Assembly: GCF_014773485.1 (NCBI RefSeq)
Contig: NZ_JACXBP010000009.1
Coordinates: forward strand, 186,001-250,000
Length of the DNA: 64,000 nt
Source: Erwinia aphidicola
GTDB taxonomy: Bacteria; Pseudomonadota; Gammaproteobacteria; Enterobacterales; Enterobacteriaceae
Direction of reading: 5' to 3'
In this document: positions 36,099 through 47,172 of the stretch, in pieces
How positions within the stretch are numbered: position 1 is the stretch's first letter
How the letters are laid out: every line of letters begins with the position of its first letter
The notes under the pieces: generated by a model
The model's database searches: none
What the model saw: only the letters and a program-made list of their open reading frames with translations
What the model was told of the DNA's origin: nothing
Made by a program: the position numbers and the translations under genes

Positions 36099-36767
36099 AT
36101 GATTCGCTTTGAACAAGTCAGTAAGGCTTATCTCGGCGGTCGGCAAGCGCTGCAGGGGGTAGATTTTCATCTGCGTCCCGGTGAAATGGCGTTTCTGACC
36201 GGACATTCCGGGGCAGGTAAAAGTACCTTGCTGAAGCTGATCTGTGGCATTGAGCGCCCGAGCGCCGGGCATATCTGGTTTGGCGGCCACGACATCAGCC
36301 GTCTGAAAAGCCGTGAAGTGCCGTTTTTGCGCCGCCAGATCGGGATGATCTTCCAGGATCACCATCTGCTGATGGACCGTTCAGTGTATGACAATGTGGC
36401 TATCCCGCTGATCATCGCCGGGGCGAGCGGGGAAGATATCCGCCGCCGCGTGTCGGCCGCGCTGGATAAAGTGGGCCTGCTCGACAAAGCGAAAAGTTTT
36501 CCTATCCAGCTGTCCGGCGGTGAGCAGCAGCGCGTGGGCATTGCCCGTGCGGTGGTGAACAAACCGGCGGTGCTGCTGGCGGATGAACCGACCGGTAACC
36601 TTGATGAAGCGCTGTCGGCAGGCATTCTGCGCCTGTTCGAAGAGTTTAACCGCGTCGGCGTTACCGTGCTGATGGCGACCCATGATATGGGGCTGATCGG
36701 CAGCCGTAACTATCGACTGATGACGCTCAACCAGGGACGTCTGCACGGAGGTCATCGTGGTGAATAA
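36099..36767 (+). CDS. ftsE: Cell-division ABC ATPase FtsE
   Basis: A 222-residue ATPase of the FtsEX complex, which couples the Z-ring to periplasmic amidase activation through EnvC. Walker [10 protein letters not shown] (35-43), Q-loop [11 protein letters not shown], signature [15 protein letters not shown], Walker [13 protein letters not shown], and H-loop ATHDMGLI. The gene overlaps ftsX by 11 bp, so translation is coupled. Confidence 0.97.
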   Translation: MIRFEQVSKAYLGGRQALQGVDFHLRPGEMAFLTGHSGAGKSTLLKLICGIERPSAGHIWFGGHDISRLKSREVPFLRRQIGMIFQDHHLLMDRSVYDNVAIPLIIAGASGEDIRRRVSAALDKVGLLDKAKSFPIQLSGGEQQRVGIARAVVNKPAVLLADEPTGNLDEALSAGILRLFEEFNRVGVTVLMATHDMGLIGSRNYRLMTLNQGRLHGGHRGE

Positions 36768-37749
36768 ACGTAATCCGCGCCCGGCGGCAGCCAAAGCGGT
36801 GAAGCAGAAGCAGCCGTCAAAAAGCAAAGCGCTGAAGGGCGGCTGGCAGGAGCAGTGGCGCTATGCGATGCACGGTTCGCTGTCTGATATGTGGCGCCAG
36901 CCGCTGGCGACGCTGCTGACGGTGATGGTTATCGCTATCTCTCTGACGCTGCCGAGCGTCTGCTACATGGTCTGGAAGAACGTTAGCCAGGCCGCAGAGC
37001 AGTGGTACCCGGCCCCGCAGCTGACGGTTTACCTCAGCAAAACGCTGGATGACGACGCCGCCGAAAGCGTGGTCGCGCAGCTGAAGAAAGAAGAGGGCGT
37101 GGAAAAAGTTAACTATCTGTCGCGTGAAGAGGCGCAGGGCGAGTTCCGTAACTGGTCCGGCTTTGGCGGCGCGATGGATATGCTGGAGCAGAACCCGCTG
37201 CCGGCGGTGGCGATTATCACACCGAAGCTCAATTTCCAGAATTCCGACACCATGAACAGCCTGCGCGACCGCGTGTCGAAAGTGCAGGGCATTGATGAAG
37301 TGAAGATGGATGACAGCTGGTTTGCCCGCCTTGCGGCGCTGACCGGGCTGGTGGGCCAGGTGGCAGCGATGATTGGCGTCCTGATGATTATCGCGGTGTT
37401 CCTGGTGATCGGTAACAGCGTGCGCCTGAGCATCTTTGCGCGGCGCGACACTATCAACGTGCAGAAGCTGATCGGCGCCACCGACGGCTTTATCCTGCGG
37501 CCGTTCCTGTACGGCGGCGCGATGCTCGGCTTTGCCGGTGCGCTGCTGTCGCTGGTGCTGTCGCAGGTGCTGGTGCTGCGTCTTGAATCGGTGGTGACGC
37601 AGGTGGCTTCGGTGTTTGGCACCACCTTCGCGCTGCATGGCCTGGCGTGGGATGAGAGCCTGCTGCTGCTGTTGATTGCCGCGATGATTGGCTGGATAGC
37701 CGCGTGGCTGGCCACGGTGCAACATTTACGTCGATTTACGCCGCAGTAA
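36757..37749 (+). CDS. ftsX: Cell-division membrane protein FtsX
   Basis: A 330-residue membrane partner of FtsE. A basic cytoplasmic head ([20 protein letters not shown]), TM1 in [20 protein letters not shown], a periplasmic loop that contacts EnvC ([44 protein letters not shown]), then three C-terminal TMs and [34 protein letters not shown]. The start is GTG at 36757 or the next codon GTG at 36760; GGAGG lies 5 or 8 bases upstream, and the E. coli N-terminus (MNKR) favours 36760. Confidence 0.96.
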   Translation: MVNKRNPRPAAAKAVKQKQPSKSKALKGGWQEQWRYAMHGSLSDMWRQPLATLLTVMVIAISLTLPSVCYMVWKNVSQAAEQWYPAPQLTVYLSKTLDDDAAESVVAQLKKEEGVEKVNYLSREEAQGEFRNWSGFGGAMDMLEQNPLPAVAIITPKLNFQNSDTMNSLRDRVSKVQGIDEVKMDDSWFARLAALTGLVGQVAAMIGVLMIIAVFLVIGNSVRLSIFARRDTINVQKLIGATDGFILRPFLYGGAMLGFAGALLSLVLSQVLVLRLESVVTQVASVFGTTFALHGLAWDESLLLLLIAAMIGWIAAWLATVQHLRRFTPQ

Positions 37750-38040
37750 CCCATGTACACGTTTTTTTGATATAATCTTCCTCTGCTGCGTGAACGTTAG
37801 CCGCAGAGGAAGTTCATCAAACTGTCACTTCCCCCTGCAATCCTGGCCTCTTGTCCGCACAGCATGCTGTTTGTAAAATATCCACTGCCTGAATTGAACT
37901 TGTGGATAACTTTAGCGTCTTAATAAGTAATCGGTAACATCGTTAGCACAGATTGCGTTTGCTTCTGCTGTCCGTTCACGTAGTCTTATGGGCGGTTCAC
38001 GGAATGACGCGGTAATTTGCTTAACACAGAGAGGGTTTGA
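37750..38040. other. rpoH promoter/leader region
   Basis: This 291-bp stretch carries several transcription signals upstream of rpoH: a near-consensus -10 TATAAT at 37771-37776 (candidate upstream sigma-70 promoter, like E. coli P1) and the sigma-E promoter with DnaA box at 37896-37922. No gene is visible. Confidence 0.6.
37896..37922 (+). promoter_or_regulatory. sigma-E promoter of rpoH (P3-like) with DnaA box
   Basis: GAACTT (37896-37901), a 16-bp spacer and TCTTA (37918-37922) match the sigma-E consensus and the known E. coli rpoH P3 almost base for base. The spacer contains TGTGGATAA (37901-37909), a perfect reversed DnaA box, as at the E. coli promoter that DnaA represses. This gives rpoH transcription at lethal heat or envelope stress. 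Confidence 0.85.
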
Positions 38041-38895
38041 ATGACCAAAGATATGCAAACTTTAGCTATTGCTCCTTTAGGCAACCTGGATTCTTACATC
38101 CGGGCGGCTAATGCCTGGCCTATGCTGACGGCAGAAGAGGAAAAAGCGTTGGCTGAACGGCTGCATTACCAGGGCGATCTGGAAGCAGCAAAAACGCTGA
38201 TCCTGTCTCACCTGCGCTTTGTTGTTCATGTCGCTCGTAACTATTCCGGTTACGGACTGCCGCAGGCAGACCTTATTCAGGAAGGTAACATCGGCCTGAT
38301 GAAAGCCGTGCGCCGTTTCAACCCGGAAGTGGGTGTGCGCCTGGTGTCATTCGCCGTTCACTGGATCAAAGCCGAAATTCACGAATACGTGCTGCGTAAC
38401 TGGCGCATCGTGAAAGTCGCCACCACCAAAGCACAGCGTAAGCTGTTCTTTAACCTGCGTAAAACCAAGCAGCGTTTAGGCTGGTTTAACCAGGACGAAG
38501 TGGAAATGGTGGCGCGTGAGCTGGGCGTCAGCAGTAAAGACGTGCGTGAAATGGAGTCGCGTATGGCGGCCCAGGACATGACCTTTGACCCAACGCCGGA
38601 TGACGAAGGCGAAGGCCGCTCCATGGCGCCAATGCTTTATCTGCAAGATAAATCTTCTGACTTTGCTAACGGCATTGAAGAGGATAACTGGGAAGATCAC
38701 GCCGCCGATAAGCTGAGCGATGCGATGCAGGGGCTGGATGAACGTAGCCAGCACATCATCCGCGCTCGCTGGCTGGACGATGATAACAAAACCACGCTGC
38801 AGGAGCTGGCTGACCAGTATGGCGTTTCCGCCGAGCGCGTGCGCCAGTTGGAAAAGAACGCGATGAAGAAACTGCGTCTGGCTATCGAAGCCTGA
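38041..38895 (+). CDS. rpoH: Heat-shock sigma factor RpoH (sigma 32)
   Basis: A 284-residue sigma-70 family factor directing heat-shock gene transcription. Region 2 carries [67 protein letters not shown] shortened here to its recognisable blocks; the RpoH box, [18 protein letters not shown], follows near residue 130-147. Region 4 has a helix-turn-helix [21 protein letters not shown]. The length equals E. coli RpoH. In E. coli the first 200 bases of the message act as a thermosensor; pairing was not tested here. Confidence 0.98.
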   Translation: MTKDMQTLAIAPLGNLDSYIRAANAWPMLTAEEEKALAERLHYQGDLEAAKTLILSHLRFVVHVARNYSGYGLPQADLIQEGNIGLMKAVRRFNPEVGVRLVSFAVHWIKAEIHEYVLRNWRIVKVATTKAQRKLFFNLRKTKQRLGWFNQDEVEMVARELGVSSKDVREMESRMAAQDMTFDPTPDDEGEGRSMAPMLYLQDKSSDFANGIEEDNWEDHAADKLSDAMQGLDERSQHIIRARWLDDDNKTTLQELADQYGVSAERVRQLEKNAMKKLRLAIEA

Positions 38896-38899
38896 TTCA

Positions 38900-38919
38900 G
38901 GGTCGGGCATGCCCGACCC
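38900..38919. repeat. class A palindrome after rpoH
   Basis: GGGTCGGGCATGCCCGACCC, a perfect palindrome five bases after the rpoH stop; identical to the copies at 9609 and 60490. Confidence 0.85.
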
Positions 38920-38950
38920 TTACGCGCTCAGGGCAACCTGGCTACCGCGA

Positions 38951-38976
38951 AAAAAACCGCCTTCGGGCGGTTTTTT
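38951..38976. terminator. bidirectional terminator between rpoH and panM
   Basis: AAAAAACCGCC-TTCG-GGCGGTTTTTT: a perfect GC stem with a UUCG tetraloop flanked by A6 and T6, so it can end both convergent transcripts. Confidence 0.95.
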
Positions 38977-38977
38977 G

Positions 38978-39370
38978 TTATTCATTCTTTATCCATCCGC
39001 CATCCTGCTGCTCAAATCCCGCTGCCTGCATAAACGCGGCTATCACCTGCTGCGCTGAACTGCCATCCTGACTCATTACCCACTGCGCAACCTGCGGGTT
39101 TTGCGCCATCACTTCCTGCACCAGATAGAGACCCACCCCGCGCCGCCGCGTCACCTCGCGTACCTCAAGCTGCTGCATCTCTCCTGCGCTGCCGCTGAGG
39201 GTCACGCGCACTGCCGCCAGCAGACGATCGTTAAAACGTGCCGCGTACAGCTGCTTTGCCTCATTCAGTTCGCTTTCCAGCGCCGCGATATTCGCCTGCG
39301 GCCAGATTTTTTTTATGTCGCTGCGATCCTGCTCAGACAACTGTTGCAGGCGGATGATAGTCAGTTTCAT
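38978..39370 (-). CDS. panM: PanD maturation/coenzyme A sensor PanM (PanZ)
   Basis: A 130-residue GNAT-fold protein that binds acetyl-CoA and triggers self-cleavage of pro-PanD, thereby gating beta-alanine and CoA synthesis. It begins MKLTIIRLQQLSEQDRSDIKKIWPQ and has the acetyl-CoA-binding loop EVTRRRGVGLYLVQEV. An in-frame start further upstream (39418) is possible, but ATG at 39370 aligns with E. coli PanM. The E. coli neighbour livJ is absent here. Confidence 0.92.
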   Translation of the reverse strand: MKLTIIRLQQLSEQDRSDIKKIWPQANIAALESELNEAKQLYAARFNDRLLAAVRVTLSGSAGEMQQLEVREVTRRRGVGLYLVQEVMAQNPQVAQWVMSQDGSSAQQVIAAFMQAAGFEQQDGGWIKNE

Positions 39371-39760
39371 CAGAATAACCCGGTCATGAGAAAGGCATAT
39401 TGTAGCGAAGTTGACCATACTATAGCGTGTTAGTTTTTCTGTACGAAAACGAGGCGATGTGCGGGCGTTTCAAATGGTTTACCGAGTAAACCGTTATTCT
39501 CTGCGCAGAAAGCCAGCATAATGCGCTGGCTAGTTGGCGAATTTGCCACCGTTGCTGTTAGTGGATTGTCCTGCGGTACCCGCTATTTACTGAATCTGTC
39601 AGTTGATTTACAGCAGAATATTCCTGTTTAATAACCTGAAAATTAAAGCCTTATTGATAAAAACTGTCGGGAATTATGCTAACTCGTTCAAAGGCAAAGC
39701 GTTTATCGCTATTCACCGACAAATAAATAGCAAGCAATCACAACAGATGGGGTAGTCAGG
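39371..39760. other. livK upstream region
   Basis: A 390-bp non-coding region. It holds two perfect 7-bp hairpins: GGTTTAC-CGA-GTAAACC (39476-39492) and AGCCAGC-N7-GCTGGCT (39511-39531). A weak promoter candidate is TTGATA (39654-39659) and TATGCT (39675-39680) with a short 15-bp spacer. Lrp control, known for E. coli liv genes, cannot be read from the sequence. Confidence 0.45.
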
Positions 39761-40876
39761 ATGAAGATCAGTAAAGGTAAAGCGCTGTTAGCTGGCTGTA
39801 TGGCTCTGGCAATGAGCGGTGCAGCAGTAGCAAAAGATATTAAAGTCGCGGTAGTTGGCGCCATGTCCGGCCCGGTTGCCCAGTACGGTGATATGCAGTG
39901 GACCGGCGCTCAGCAGGCGATCGCAGACATTAACGCCAAAGGCGGCATTAACGGTGACAAGCTGGTCGCGGTGAAATATGACGACGTGTGCGATCCAAAA
40001 CAGGCGGTTGCGGTTGCTAACAAAGTGATCAACGACGGCATCCGTTACGTGATCGGCCACCTGTGCTCCTCTTCGACTCAGCCCGCTTCCGACATCTATG
40101 AAGATGAAGGCGTGCTGATGATTACGCCAGCAGCAACGGCTCCTGACCTGACTTCCCGCGGCTACAAGCTGATTATGCGCACCACTGGCCTCGACTCTGA
40201 CCAGGGCCCGACTGCGGCAAAATACATTCTGAATGAAGTGAAACCCCAGCGCATCGCCGTGATCCACGACAAGCAGCAGTACGGTGAAGGCCTGGCGCGC
40301 TCCGTGCAGGAGAGCCTGAAAAAAGGCGGCGGCAACGTGGTGATGTTTGAAGGGATCACCGCGGGTGATAAAGACTTCTCTACCCTGGTGGCTCGCCTGA
40401 AGAAAGAGAACGTCGACTTTGTCTACTTCGGTGGTTACCACCCGGAAATGGGCCAGATCCTGCGGCAGGCGCGTGCGGCCGGTCTGAAAACGCAGTTCAT
40501 GGGTCCTGAAGGCGTAGGCAACGCTTCTCTGTCTAATATTGCCGGTGCAGCCTCTGAAGGCATGCTGGTGACGCTGCCAAAACGCTACGACCAGGTTCCG
40601 GCTAACAAACCGGTGGTTGACGCGCTGAAAGCGAAAAAACAGGATGCAACCGGTCCCTTCGTCTGGACTACCTATGCCGCACTGCAATCCCTGGCCGCGG
40701 GCATGGAGCGCAGCAAGAGTGAAGAGCCAGACGCTATCGTTAAAAACCTGAAAGAGGGTGCGCCGGTGCCAACCGTGATGGGTGACCTGAGCTGGGATCA
40801 GAAGGGCGACCTGAAAGGCTTCGAGTTCGGCGTATTTAAATGGCACGCTGATGGTTCATCAACCGCCGTTAAATAA
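39761..40876 (+). CDS. livK: Branched-chain amino-acid binding protein (LivK/LivJ type)
   Basis: A 371-residue periplasmic binding protein for leucine (and probably isoleucine/valine). The signal peptide ends in AMSGAAVA near residue 24; the mature protein begins [30 protein letters not shown]. Then [41 protein letters not shown] carries the ligand-binding serine/threonine loop. Features of both E. coli LivJ and LivK occur; the C-terminus ([10 protein letters not shown]) and its position next to livH favour LivK. No livJ is present. It leads livKHMGF. Confidence 0.93.
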   Translation: MKISKGKALLAGCMALAMSGAAVAKDIKVAVVGAMSGPVAQYGDMQWTGAQQAIADINAKGGINGDKLVAVKYDDVCDPKQAVAVANKVINDGIRYVIGHLCSSSTQPASDIYEDEGVLMITPAATAPDLTSRGYKLIMRTTGLDSDQGPTAAKYILNEVKPQRIAVIHDKQQYGEGLARSVQESLKKGGGNVVMFEGITAGDKDFSTLVARLKKENVDFVYFGGYHPEMGQILRQARAAGLKTQFMGPEGVGNASLSNIAGAASEGMLVTLPKRYDQVPANKPVVDALKAKKQDATGPFVWTTYAALQSLAAGMERSKSEEPDAIVKNLKEGAPVPTVMGDLSWDQKGDLKGFEFGVFKWHADGSSTAVK

Positions 40877-40892
40877 ATCGGGCTTTTGGGAT

Positions 40893-40925
40893 AATGACGC
40901 CTGGTGATGTATGCCAGGCGTCATT
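40893..40925 (+). other. long intercistronic stem-loop between livK and livH
   Basis: AATGACGCCTGG pairs perfectly over 12 bp with CCAGGCGTCATT across a 9-base loop. It sits 17 bp after livK and 37 bp before livH. Only GTCTT follows, so read-through with partial termination or 3'-end protection of the livK message is likely. Confidence 0.7.
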
Positions 40926-40961
40926 GTCTTCAGTGTGGGTTGATTCGTAAGGTATTAAGGT

Positions 40962-41884
<923 letters not shown>

Positions 41885-41888
<4 letters not shown>

Positions 41889-43159
41889 AGAAGCTCAACC
41901 TGCTTAACGCCCTCGTTTCCTCGCTGATGTTGCTGGTGCTGGCGGCGTTCTTTATGGGGATGCGCCTGAATCTCGACGGCACGCATCTGGTGGTGAACAA
42001 TGCCGGAAGCGTGCGCTGGAACTGGATTGCGCTCGGCTGCGGCGTGGTGTTCCTGTTCCAGCTGCTGCGCCCGCTGCTGACCAGCGGCCTGAAAAAAGTC
42101 TCCGGCCCGGCATTTGTGCTGCCGGGCATTGATGGCTCAACCGTTAAGCAGAAGCTGTTCCTGCTGGTGCTGATCGTCGCGGCGGCGGTGTGGCCATTTC
42201 TGGTTTCACGCGGCACGGTGGATATCGCTACCCTGACGCTGATCTACGTGATGCTGGGCCTCGGCCTCAACGTGGTCGTCGGCCTGTCCGGCCTGCTGGT
42301 GCTGGGTTACGGCGGCTTCTACGCCATCGGCGCCTATACCTTCGCGCTGCTCAACCACTATTACGGCCTCGGCTTCTGGCAGAGCCTGCCGCTGGCGGGC
42401 CTGGTGGCGGCGGCGTTTGGCCTGCTGCTCGGCTTCCCGGTGCTGCGGCTGCGCGGAGACTACCTGGCGATTGTCACGCTCGGCTTCGGCGAGATCGTGC
42501 GTATCCTGCTGCTGAACAACACCGAAATCACCGGTGGCCCGAACGGTATCAGCCAGATCCCAAAACCGACCTTCTTTGGCCTGGAGTTTGGCCGCAGCGT
42601 GCGCGACGGCGGCTGGGGCACCTTCCACGACTTCTTCGGGCTGAAGTATGACCCAAGCGACCGTATTATTTTCCTCTACCTGGTGGCGCTGCTGCTGGTG
42701 GTGATCACCCTGTTTGTGATTAACCGCCTGCTGCGCATGCCGCTGGGCCGCGCGTGGGAAGCGCTGCGTGAAGATGAGATCGCCTGCCGCTCGCTGGGCC
42801 TCAGCCCGACGCGCATCAAGCTGACCGCTTTCACCATCAGCGCCGCGTTTGCCGGTTTTGCCGGCTGCCTGTTCGCCGCGCGCCAGGGCTTTGTCAGCCC
42901 GGAATCCTTCACCTTTGCCGAATCGGCGTTTGTGCTGGCGATTGTGGTGCTGGGCGGAATGGGGTCGCAGTTTGCAGTGATCCTCGCCGCTATCCTGCTG
43001 GTGGTGTCGCGTGAGCTGATGCGCGATCTGAACGAATACAGCATGCTGGTGCTCGGTGGCTTAATGGTATTGATGATGATCTGGCGCCCGCAGGGCTTAC
43101 TGCCGATGAAGCGCCCGCATCTGAAGTTGAAAAGCGTAGAAAAAGGAGAGCAGGCATGA
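41885..43159 (+). CDS. livM: Branched-chain amino-acid ABC permease LivM
   Basis: A 424-residue permease. It has a long N-terminal extension with three helices before the common core, as in E. coli Liv[84 protein letters not shown]; and [22 protein letters not shown] overlaps join it to livH and livG, so the four genes are translationally coupled. Confidence 0.96.
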
Positions 43160-43923
43160 CTCAGCCTTTGTTAGCAGTCAATGGCCTGATGATGCGCTTC
43201 GGCGGCCTGCTGGCGGTCAACAATGTTGAACTGGAGCTGCGCCCGCAGGAGATTGTCTCCCTGATTGGCCCTAACGGTGCCGGGAAAACCACGGTGTTTA
43301 ACTGCCTGACCGGCTTCTACCGCCCGACGGGCGGTTCGATCAAGCTGGGTGACCAGCAGCTGGCGGGCCTGCCGGGGCAGAAGATTGCGCGCATGGGCAT
43401 TGTGCGTACTTTCCAGCACGTGCGCCTGTTCCGCGAAATGACGGTGATTGAGAACCTGCTGGTGGCCCAGCATCAGCACCTGAAAAGCGGCGTCTTCTCC
43501 GGCCTGCTGAAAACCCCGGCCTTCCGTAAAGCGGAAAGCGAAGCGCTGGATCGTGCGGCAACCTGGCTGGAACGCGTCGGCCTGCTCTCCCTGGCCAATC
43601 GCCAGGCGGGTAATCTTGCCTATGGCCAGCAGCGCCGCCTGGAGATCGCCCGCTGCATGGTGACCCGCCCGGAAATCCTGATGCTGGATGAACCGGCGGC
43701 CGGTCTGAACCCGAAAGAGACGCACGAGCTGGATGAACTGATCGCCGAGCTACGCAGTCAGCACAACGTCTCGGTACTGTTGATTGAGCATGATATGAAA
43801 CTGGTAATGGGCATTTCCGACCGCATTTACGTGGTCAATCAGGGTACGCCGTTGGCAAACGGCACGCCAGACGAGATCCGCAACAACCCGGATGTGATCC
43901 GCGCTTACCTTGGGGAGGCCTAA
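43156..43923 (+). CDS. livG: Branched-chain amino-acid ABC ATPase LivG
   Basis: A 255-residue ATPase. Walker [10 protein letters not shown] (about 37-45), Q-loop [13 protein letters not shown], signature [15 protein letters not shown], Walker [14 protein letters not shown]-loop [21 protein letters not shown]. The LivG-type signature LAYGQ replaces LSGGQ. Pairs with LivF; one base separates their frames' stop and start. Confidence 0.96.
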   Translation: MTQPLLAVNGLMMRFGGLLAVNNVELELRPQEIVSLIGPNGAGKTTVFNCLTGFYRPTGGSIKLGDQQLAGLPGQKIARMGIVRTFQHVRLFREMTVIENLLVAQHQHLKSGVFSGLLKTPAFRKAESEALDRAATWLERVGLLSLANRQAGNLAYGQQRRLEIARCMVTRPEILMLDEPAAGLNPKETHELDELIAELRSQHNVSVLLIEHDMKLVMGISDRIYVVNQGTPLANGTPDEIRNNPDVIRAYLGEA

Positions 43924-43924
43924 G

Positions 43925-44638
43925 ATGACTCAGGCTATGCTATCCCTGAATAACGTCAGTGCGCACTACGGTAAAATCCAGGCGCTGCACAACGTCAGTC
44001 TGCACATCAATCAGGGCGAAATCGTTACCCTGATTGGCGCCAACGGGGCGGGTAAAACCACCATCCTCGGCACGCTGTGCGGGGAACCTCGCGCCAGCGA
44101 AGGCTCGATTGTCTTCGACGGCAAGGCGATCACCGACTGGCAGACGGCGCGTATTATGCGTGAAGCGATTGCCATCGTGCCGGAGGGCCGCCGCGTCTTC
44201 TCACGCATGTCGGTAGAGGAGAACCTGGCGATGGGCGGCTTCTTTGCCGAGCGCCAGCAGTATCAGCAGCGTATCAAGCGCGTGTACGAGCTGTTCCCGC
44301 GCCTGTATGAGCGCCGCGTGCAGCGCGCCGGCACCATGTCCGGTGGCGAGCAGCAGATGCTGGCGATTGGCCGTGCGCTGATGAGCCAGCCGCGCCTGCT
44401 GCTGCTGGATGAGCCGTCGCTCGGCCTGGCCCCGATTATCATCCAGCAGATCTTCGACACCATTGAGCAGCTGCGTCAGGAAGGCATGACGATTTTCCTC
44501 GTCGAGCAGAATGCCAACCAGGCGCTCAAGCTGGCCGACCGTGGCTATGTGCTCGAAAACGGTCACGTGGTGCTGGAAGATAGCGGTGCTGCGCTGCTGG
44601 CGAATGAAGCGGTAAGAAGCGCCTATCTGGGCGGTTAA
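43925..44638 (+). CDS. livF: Branched-chain amino-acid ABC ATPase LivF
   Basis: A 237-residue ATPase. Walker A GANGAGKTT, signature MSGGEQQMLAIGRALM, Walker B LLLLDEPSLGLAP, H-loop VEQNANQALKLADRGYVLENG, C-terminus AVRSAYLGG. A start 15 bp upstream is in frame, but ATG at 43925, just after the livG stop, aligns with E. coli. Last gene of the liv operon. Confidence 0.96.
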   Translation: MTQAMLSLNNVSAHYGKIQALHNVSLHINQGEIVTLIGANGAGKTTILGTLCGEPRASEGSIVFDGKAITDWQTARIMREAIAIVPEGRRVFSRMSVEENLAMGGFFAERQQYQQRIKRVYELFPRLYERRVQRAGTMSGGEQQMLAIGRALMSQPRLLLLDEPSLGLAPIIIQQIFDTIEQLRQEGMTIFLVEQNANQALKLADRGYVLENGHVVLEDSGAALLANEAVRSAYLGG

Positions 44639-44642
44639 ATCC

Positions 44643-44697
44643 GGATCGGGCATGCCCGATCCCTACGAATAACGTAGGGGCGAGGCATGCCTCGCCC
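44643..44697. repeat. pair of class A palindromes after livF
   Basis: GGATCGGGCATGCCCGATCC and GGGCGAGGCATGCCTCGCCC are separated by CTACGAATAACGTAG, itself an inverted repeat (CTACG/CGTAG). The same two-palindrome layout recurs at 60490-60543. Confidence 0.85.
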
Positions 44698-44709
44698 GTT
44701 TCGAACCCT

Positions 44710-44764
44710 CTGTCACCTTGCTGTCACCCCTCCGTCATAACGCCGTTATTTTTCTGTCATTTTT
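44710..44764 (+). promoter_or_regulatory. PhoB-box array upstream of ugpB
   Basis: Five half-sites in strict 11-bp register: CTGTCAC (44710), CTGTCAC (44721), CCGTCAT (44732), CCGTTAT (44743), CTGTCAT (44754), each followed by a 4-bp spacer. That equals two and a half Pho boxes. E. coli ugpB is PhoB-activated through similar tandem sites. It ends about 74 bp before the gene, placing the promoter immediately downstream. Confidence 0.9.
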
Positions 44765-44837
44765 GCGTGTCATGTTACCTCCCGACTACAACAATGCGCG
44801 ATAGCGCGCTTTACAACACCGGGCACAGGTAATCGAC

Positions 44838-46154
44838 ATGTCATCATTCGCATTTCGCCGTAACGCAGTAAGCGTGGTACTGGGACTGACTCTGAGCGCG
44901 AATGCGCTGGCCGCCACCGAAATCCCTTTCTGGCACTCAATGGAAGGCGAGCTGGGCGTGGAAGTGAACTCGCTGGCGACGCGCTTCAACGCTGAACACC
45001 CCGATTACAAAATCGTGCCGACCTATAAAGGCAACTACGAGCAGAGCCTGGCCGCCGGGATTGCTGCGGTGCGCACCGGTAAAGCGCCGGCGATTTTGCA
45101 GGTGTATGAAGTCGGTACGGCAACCATGATGTCGTCAAAGGCGATCGTGCCGGTGAATGAAGTGTTTAAAACGGCCGGGATCGCGATGGATGCCCAGCAG
45201 TTCGTTCCGGCGGTGGCAGGTTACTACAGCGACGCAAAAGGTCAGCTGATCTCCCAGCCGTTTAACAGCTCCACCCCGGTGCTGTACTACAACAAAGACG
45301 CGTTTAAAAAAGCCGGATTGGACCCGGAGCAGCCGCCAAAAACCTGGCAGGAACTGGCGAAAGATACCGCCGCCCTGCGTAAAGCGGGCATGAGCTGCGG
45401 CTATGCCAGCGGCTGGCAGGGCTGGATCCAGATTGAGAACTTCAGCGCCTGGCACGGTCTGCCGGTCGCCAGCAAAAACAACGGCTTCGACGGCACCGAT
45501 GCGGTACTGGAGTTCAACAAGCCGGTGCAGGTGCGCCACATCCAGATGCTGGAAGATCTCAACAAAAAAGGCGATTTCACCTACTTCGGGCGTAAAGATG
45601 AACCCACCGCCAAGTTCTATAACGGCGACTGTGGCATCACCACCGCCTCTTCCGGCTCGCTGGCCGACATTCGCAAATACGCCAAATTCAACTTCGGCGT
45701 TGGCATGATGCCGTATGACGAGACCGTGCCGAACGCGCCGCAGAACGCCATCATCGGCGGTGCCAGCCTGTGGGTAATGAAAGGCAAAGATGCCGATACC
45801 TACAAGGGCGTGGCCGAGTTTATGCAGTTCCTGGCAAAACCAGAAATTGCCGCCGAATGGCACCAGAAAACCGGCTACCTGCCTATCACCACTGCCGCTT
45901 ATCAGCTCACCAAACAGCAGGGCTTCTACGACAAAAATCCCGGCGCGGATATCGCCACCCGCCAGATGCTGAACAAAGATCCGCTGCCGTTTACCAAAGG
46001 AATGCGCCTCGGCAATATGCCGCAGATCCGTACCATCGTCGACGAAGAGCTGGAAGGCGTATGGACCGGGAAGCAGTCACCGCAGGCGGCACTGGATAGC
46101 GCCGTGAAGCGCGGTAACGAACTGCTGCGCCGTTTCGAACAGCAAACCCGTTAG
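44838..46154 (+). CDS. ugpB: sn-Glycerol-3-phosphate binding protein UgpB
   Basis: A 438-residue periplasmic binding protein for glycerol-3-phosphate and glycerophosphodiesters. The signal peptide ends ...TLSANALAA near residue 26. The mature protein starts [25 protein letters not shown]. Ligand-site blocks include [19 protein letters not shown] and [19 protein letters not shown]. Same length as E. coli UgpB. It leads ugpBAECQ under a PhoB array; the 130-bp gap before ugpA carries a hairpin. Confidence 0.97.
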   Translation: MSSFAFRRNAVSVVLGLTLSANALAATEIPFWHSMEGELGVEVNSLATRFNAEHPDYKIVPTYKGNYEQSLAAGIAAVRTGKAPAILQVYEVGTATMMSSKAIVPVNEVFKTAGIAMDAQQFVPAVAGYYSDAKGQLISQPFNSSTPVLYYNKDAFKKAGLDPEQPPKTWQELAKDTAALRKAGMSCGYASGWQGWIQIENFSAWHGLPVASKNNGFDGTDAVLEFNKPVQVRHIQMLEDLNKKGDFTYFGRKDEPTAKFYNGDCGITTASSGSLADIRKYAKFNFGVGMMPYDETVPNAPQNAIIGGASLWVMKGKDADTYKGVAEFMQFLAKPEIAAEWHQKTGYLPITTAAYQLTKQQGFYDKNPGADIATRQMLNKDPLPFTKGMRLGNMPQIRTIVDEELEGVWTGKQSPQAALDSAVKRGNELLRRFEQQTR

Positions 46155-46162
46155 GGTAAGCC

Positions 46163-46187
46163 GTAGGGGCGGATTAACAATCCGCTC
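46163..46187 (+). repeat. palindrome between ugpB and ugpA
   Basis: GTAGGG followed by GCGGATT-AAC-AATCCGC (46169-46185), a perfect 7-bp stem. It shares the GTAGGGG edge of the repeat families, with a different arm. Lies in the intercistronic gap, where it could favour ugpB over the permease genes. Confidence 0.65.
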
Positions 46188-46284
46188 GCCATGAGAAAAG
46201 TGAGGAGGGGCGGATCGACGATGCGCCCGCCCGGGCCGACCAGAACCACCGTTGGCCGCTACGCATTGAGATGAGATGGTTGCC

Positions 46285-47172
46285 ATGTCCCAACCCCGCC
46301 CCGTATTCCGCACCAGCGCGCTGCCCTATCTGCTCATGCTGCCGCAGCTGCTGATCACCGCCATCTTCTTTATCTGGCCCGCTGGCGAAGCGCTCTGGTA
46401 CTCGTTGCAGAGTATCGACCCGTTTGGCATCTCCAGCACTTTCGTCGGGCTGGATAACTTTAAACGGCTGTTTGCCGATAGCTACTACCTCGACTCTTTC
46501 TGGACCACGCTGAAGTTCAGCGGTCTGGTCACCGTTTTTGGCATGACGTTCTCGCTGCTGCTGGCGGCGCTGGTGGACTACGTTGTCCGCCTGAAAAAGC
46601 TCTATCAGACGCTGCTGCTGCTGCCCTACGCAGTCGCCCCGGTGGTGGCTGCCGTGCTGTGGATGTTCCTGTTTAACCCGGGCCTTGGCCTGTTCAGCCA
46701 CCTGCTGAACCAGTGGGGCTACAGCTGGAACTACGCGCAGAACAGCGGCCAGGCGATGTTTCTCATCGTACTGGCCTCAATCTGGCAGCAGATGAGCTAC
46801 AACTTCCTGTTCTTCTTTGCCGCGCTACAGTCGATCCCGAAATCGCTGGTGGAAGCCGCCGCCATTGACGGGGCCGGTCCGGTGCGCCGCTTCTTCAGCC
46901 TGGCGCTGCCGCTGATCACCCCGGTCAGCTTCTTCCTGCTGGTGGTGAACCTGGTGTATGCCTTCTTCGATACCTTCCCGGTGATCGACGCTGCCACCGG
47001 CGGCGGCCCGGTGCAGGCCACCACGACGCTTATCTATAAAATCTATCGCGAAGGCTTTGCCGGTCTGGATCTCTCCTCCTCGGCTGCACAGTCGGTGGTA
47101 CTGATGCTGCTGGTGATTGGCCTGACCGTGATCCAGTTCCGCTTCGTCGAACGCAAGGTGCGCTACCAATGA
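46285..47172 (+). CDS. ugpA: Glycerol-3-phosphate ABC permease UgpA
   Basis: A 295-residue inner-membrane permease with six helices. The EAA loop is [31 protein letters not shown]; conserved segments are [24 protein letters not shown] and [34 protein letters not shown] at 46285 matches the E. coli N-terminus (MS..RPVFR); ATG at 46276 would add three residues. ATGA overlap with ugpE. Confidence 0.95.
   Translation: MSQPRPVFRTSALPYLLMLPQLLITAIFFIWPAGEALWYSLQSIDPFGISSTFVGLDNFKRLFADSYYLDSFWTTLKFSGLVTVFGMTFSLLLAALVDYVVRLKKLYQTLLLLPYAVAPVVAAVLWMFLFNPGLGLFSHLLNQWGYSWNYAQNSGQAMFLIVLASIWQQMSYNFLFFFAALQSIPKSLVEAAAIDGAGPVRRFFSLALPLITPVSFFLLVVNLVYAFFDTFPVIDAATGGGPVQATTTLIYKIYREGFAGLDLSSSAAQSVVLMLLVIGLTVIQFRFVERKVRYQ

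Noticed and set aside
44710..44773. Short regular repeats that could suggest a tandem-repeat or CRISPR-like array
   Set aside because: The 11-bp period and GTCA content are those of PhoB half-sites; there are no spacers of CRISPR length.
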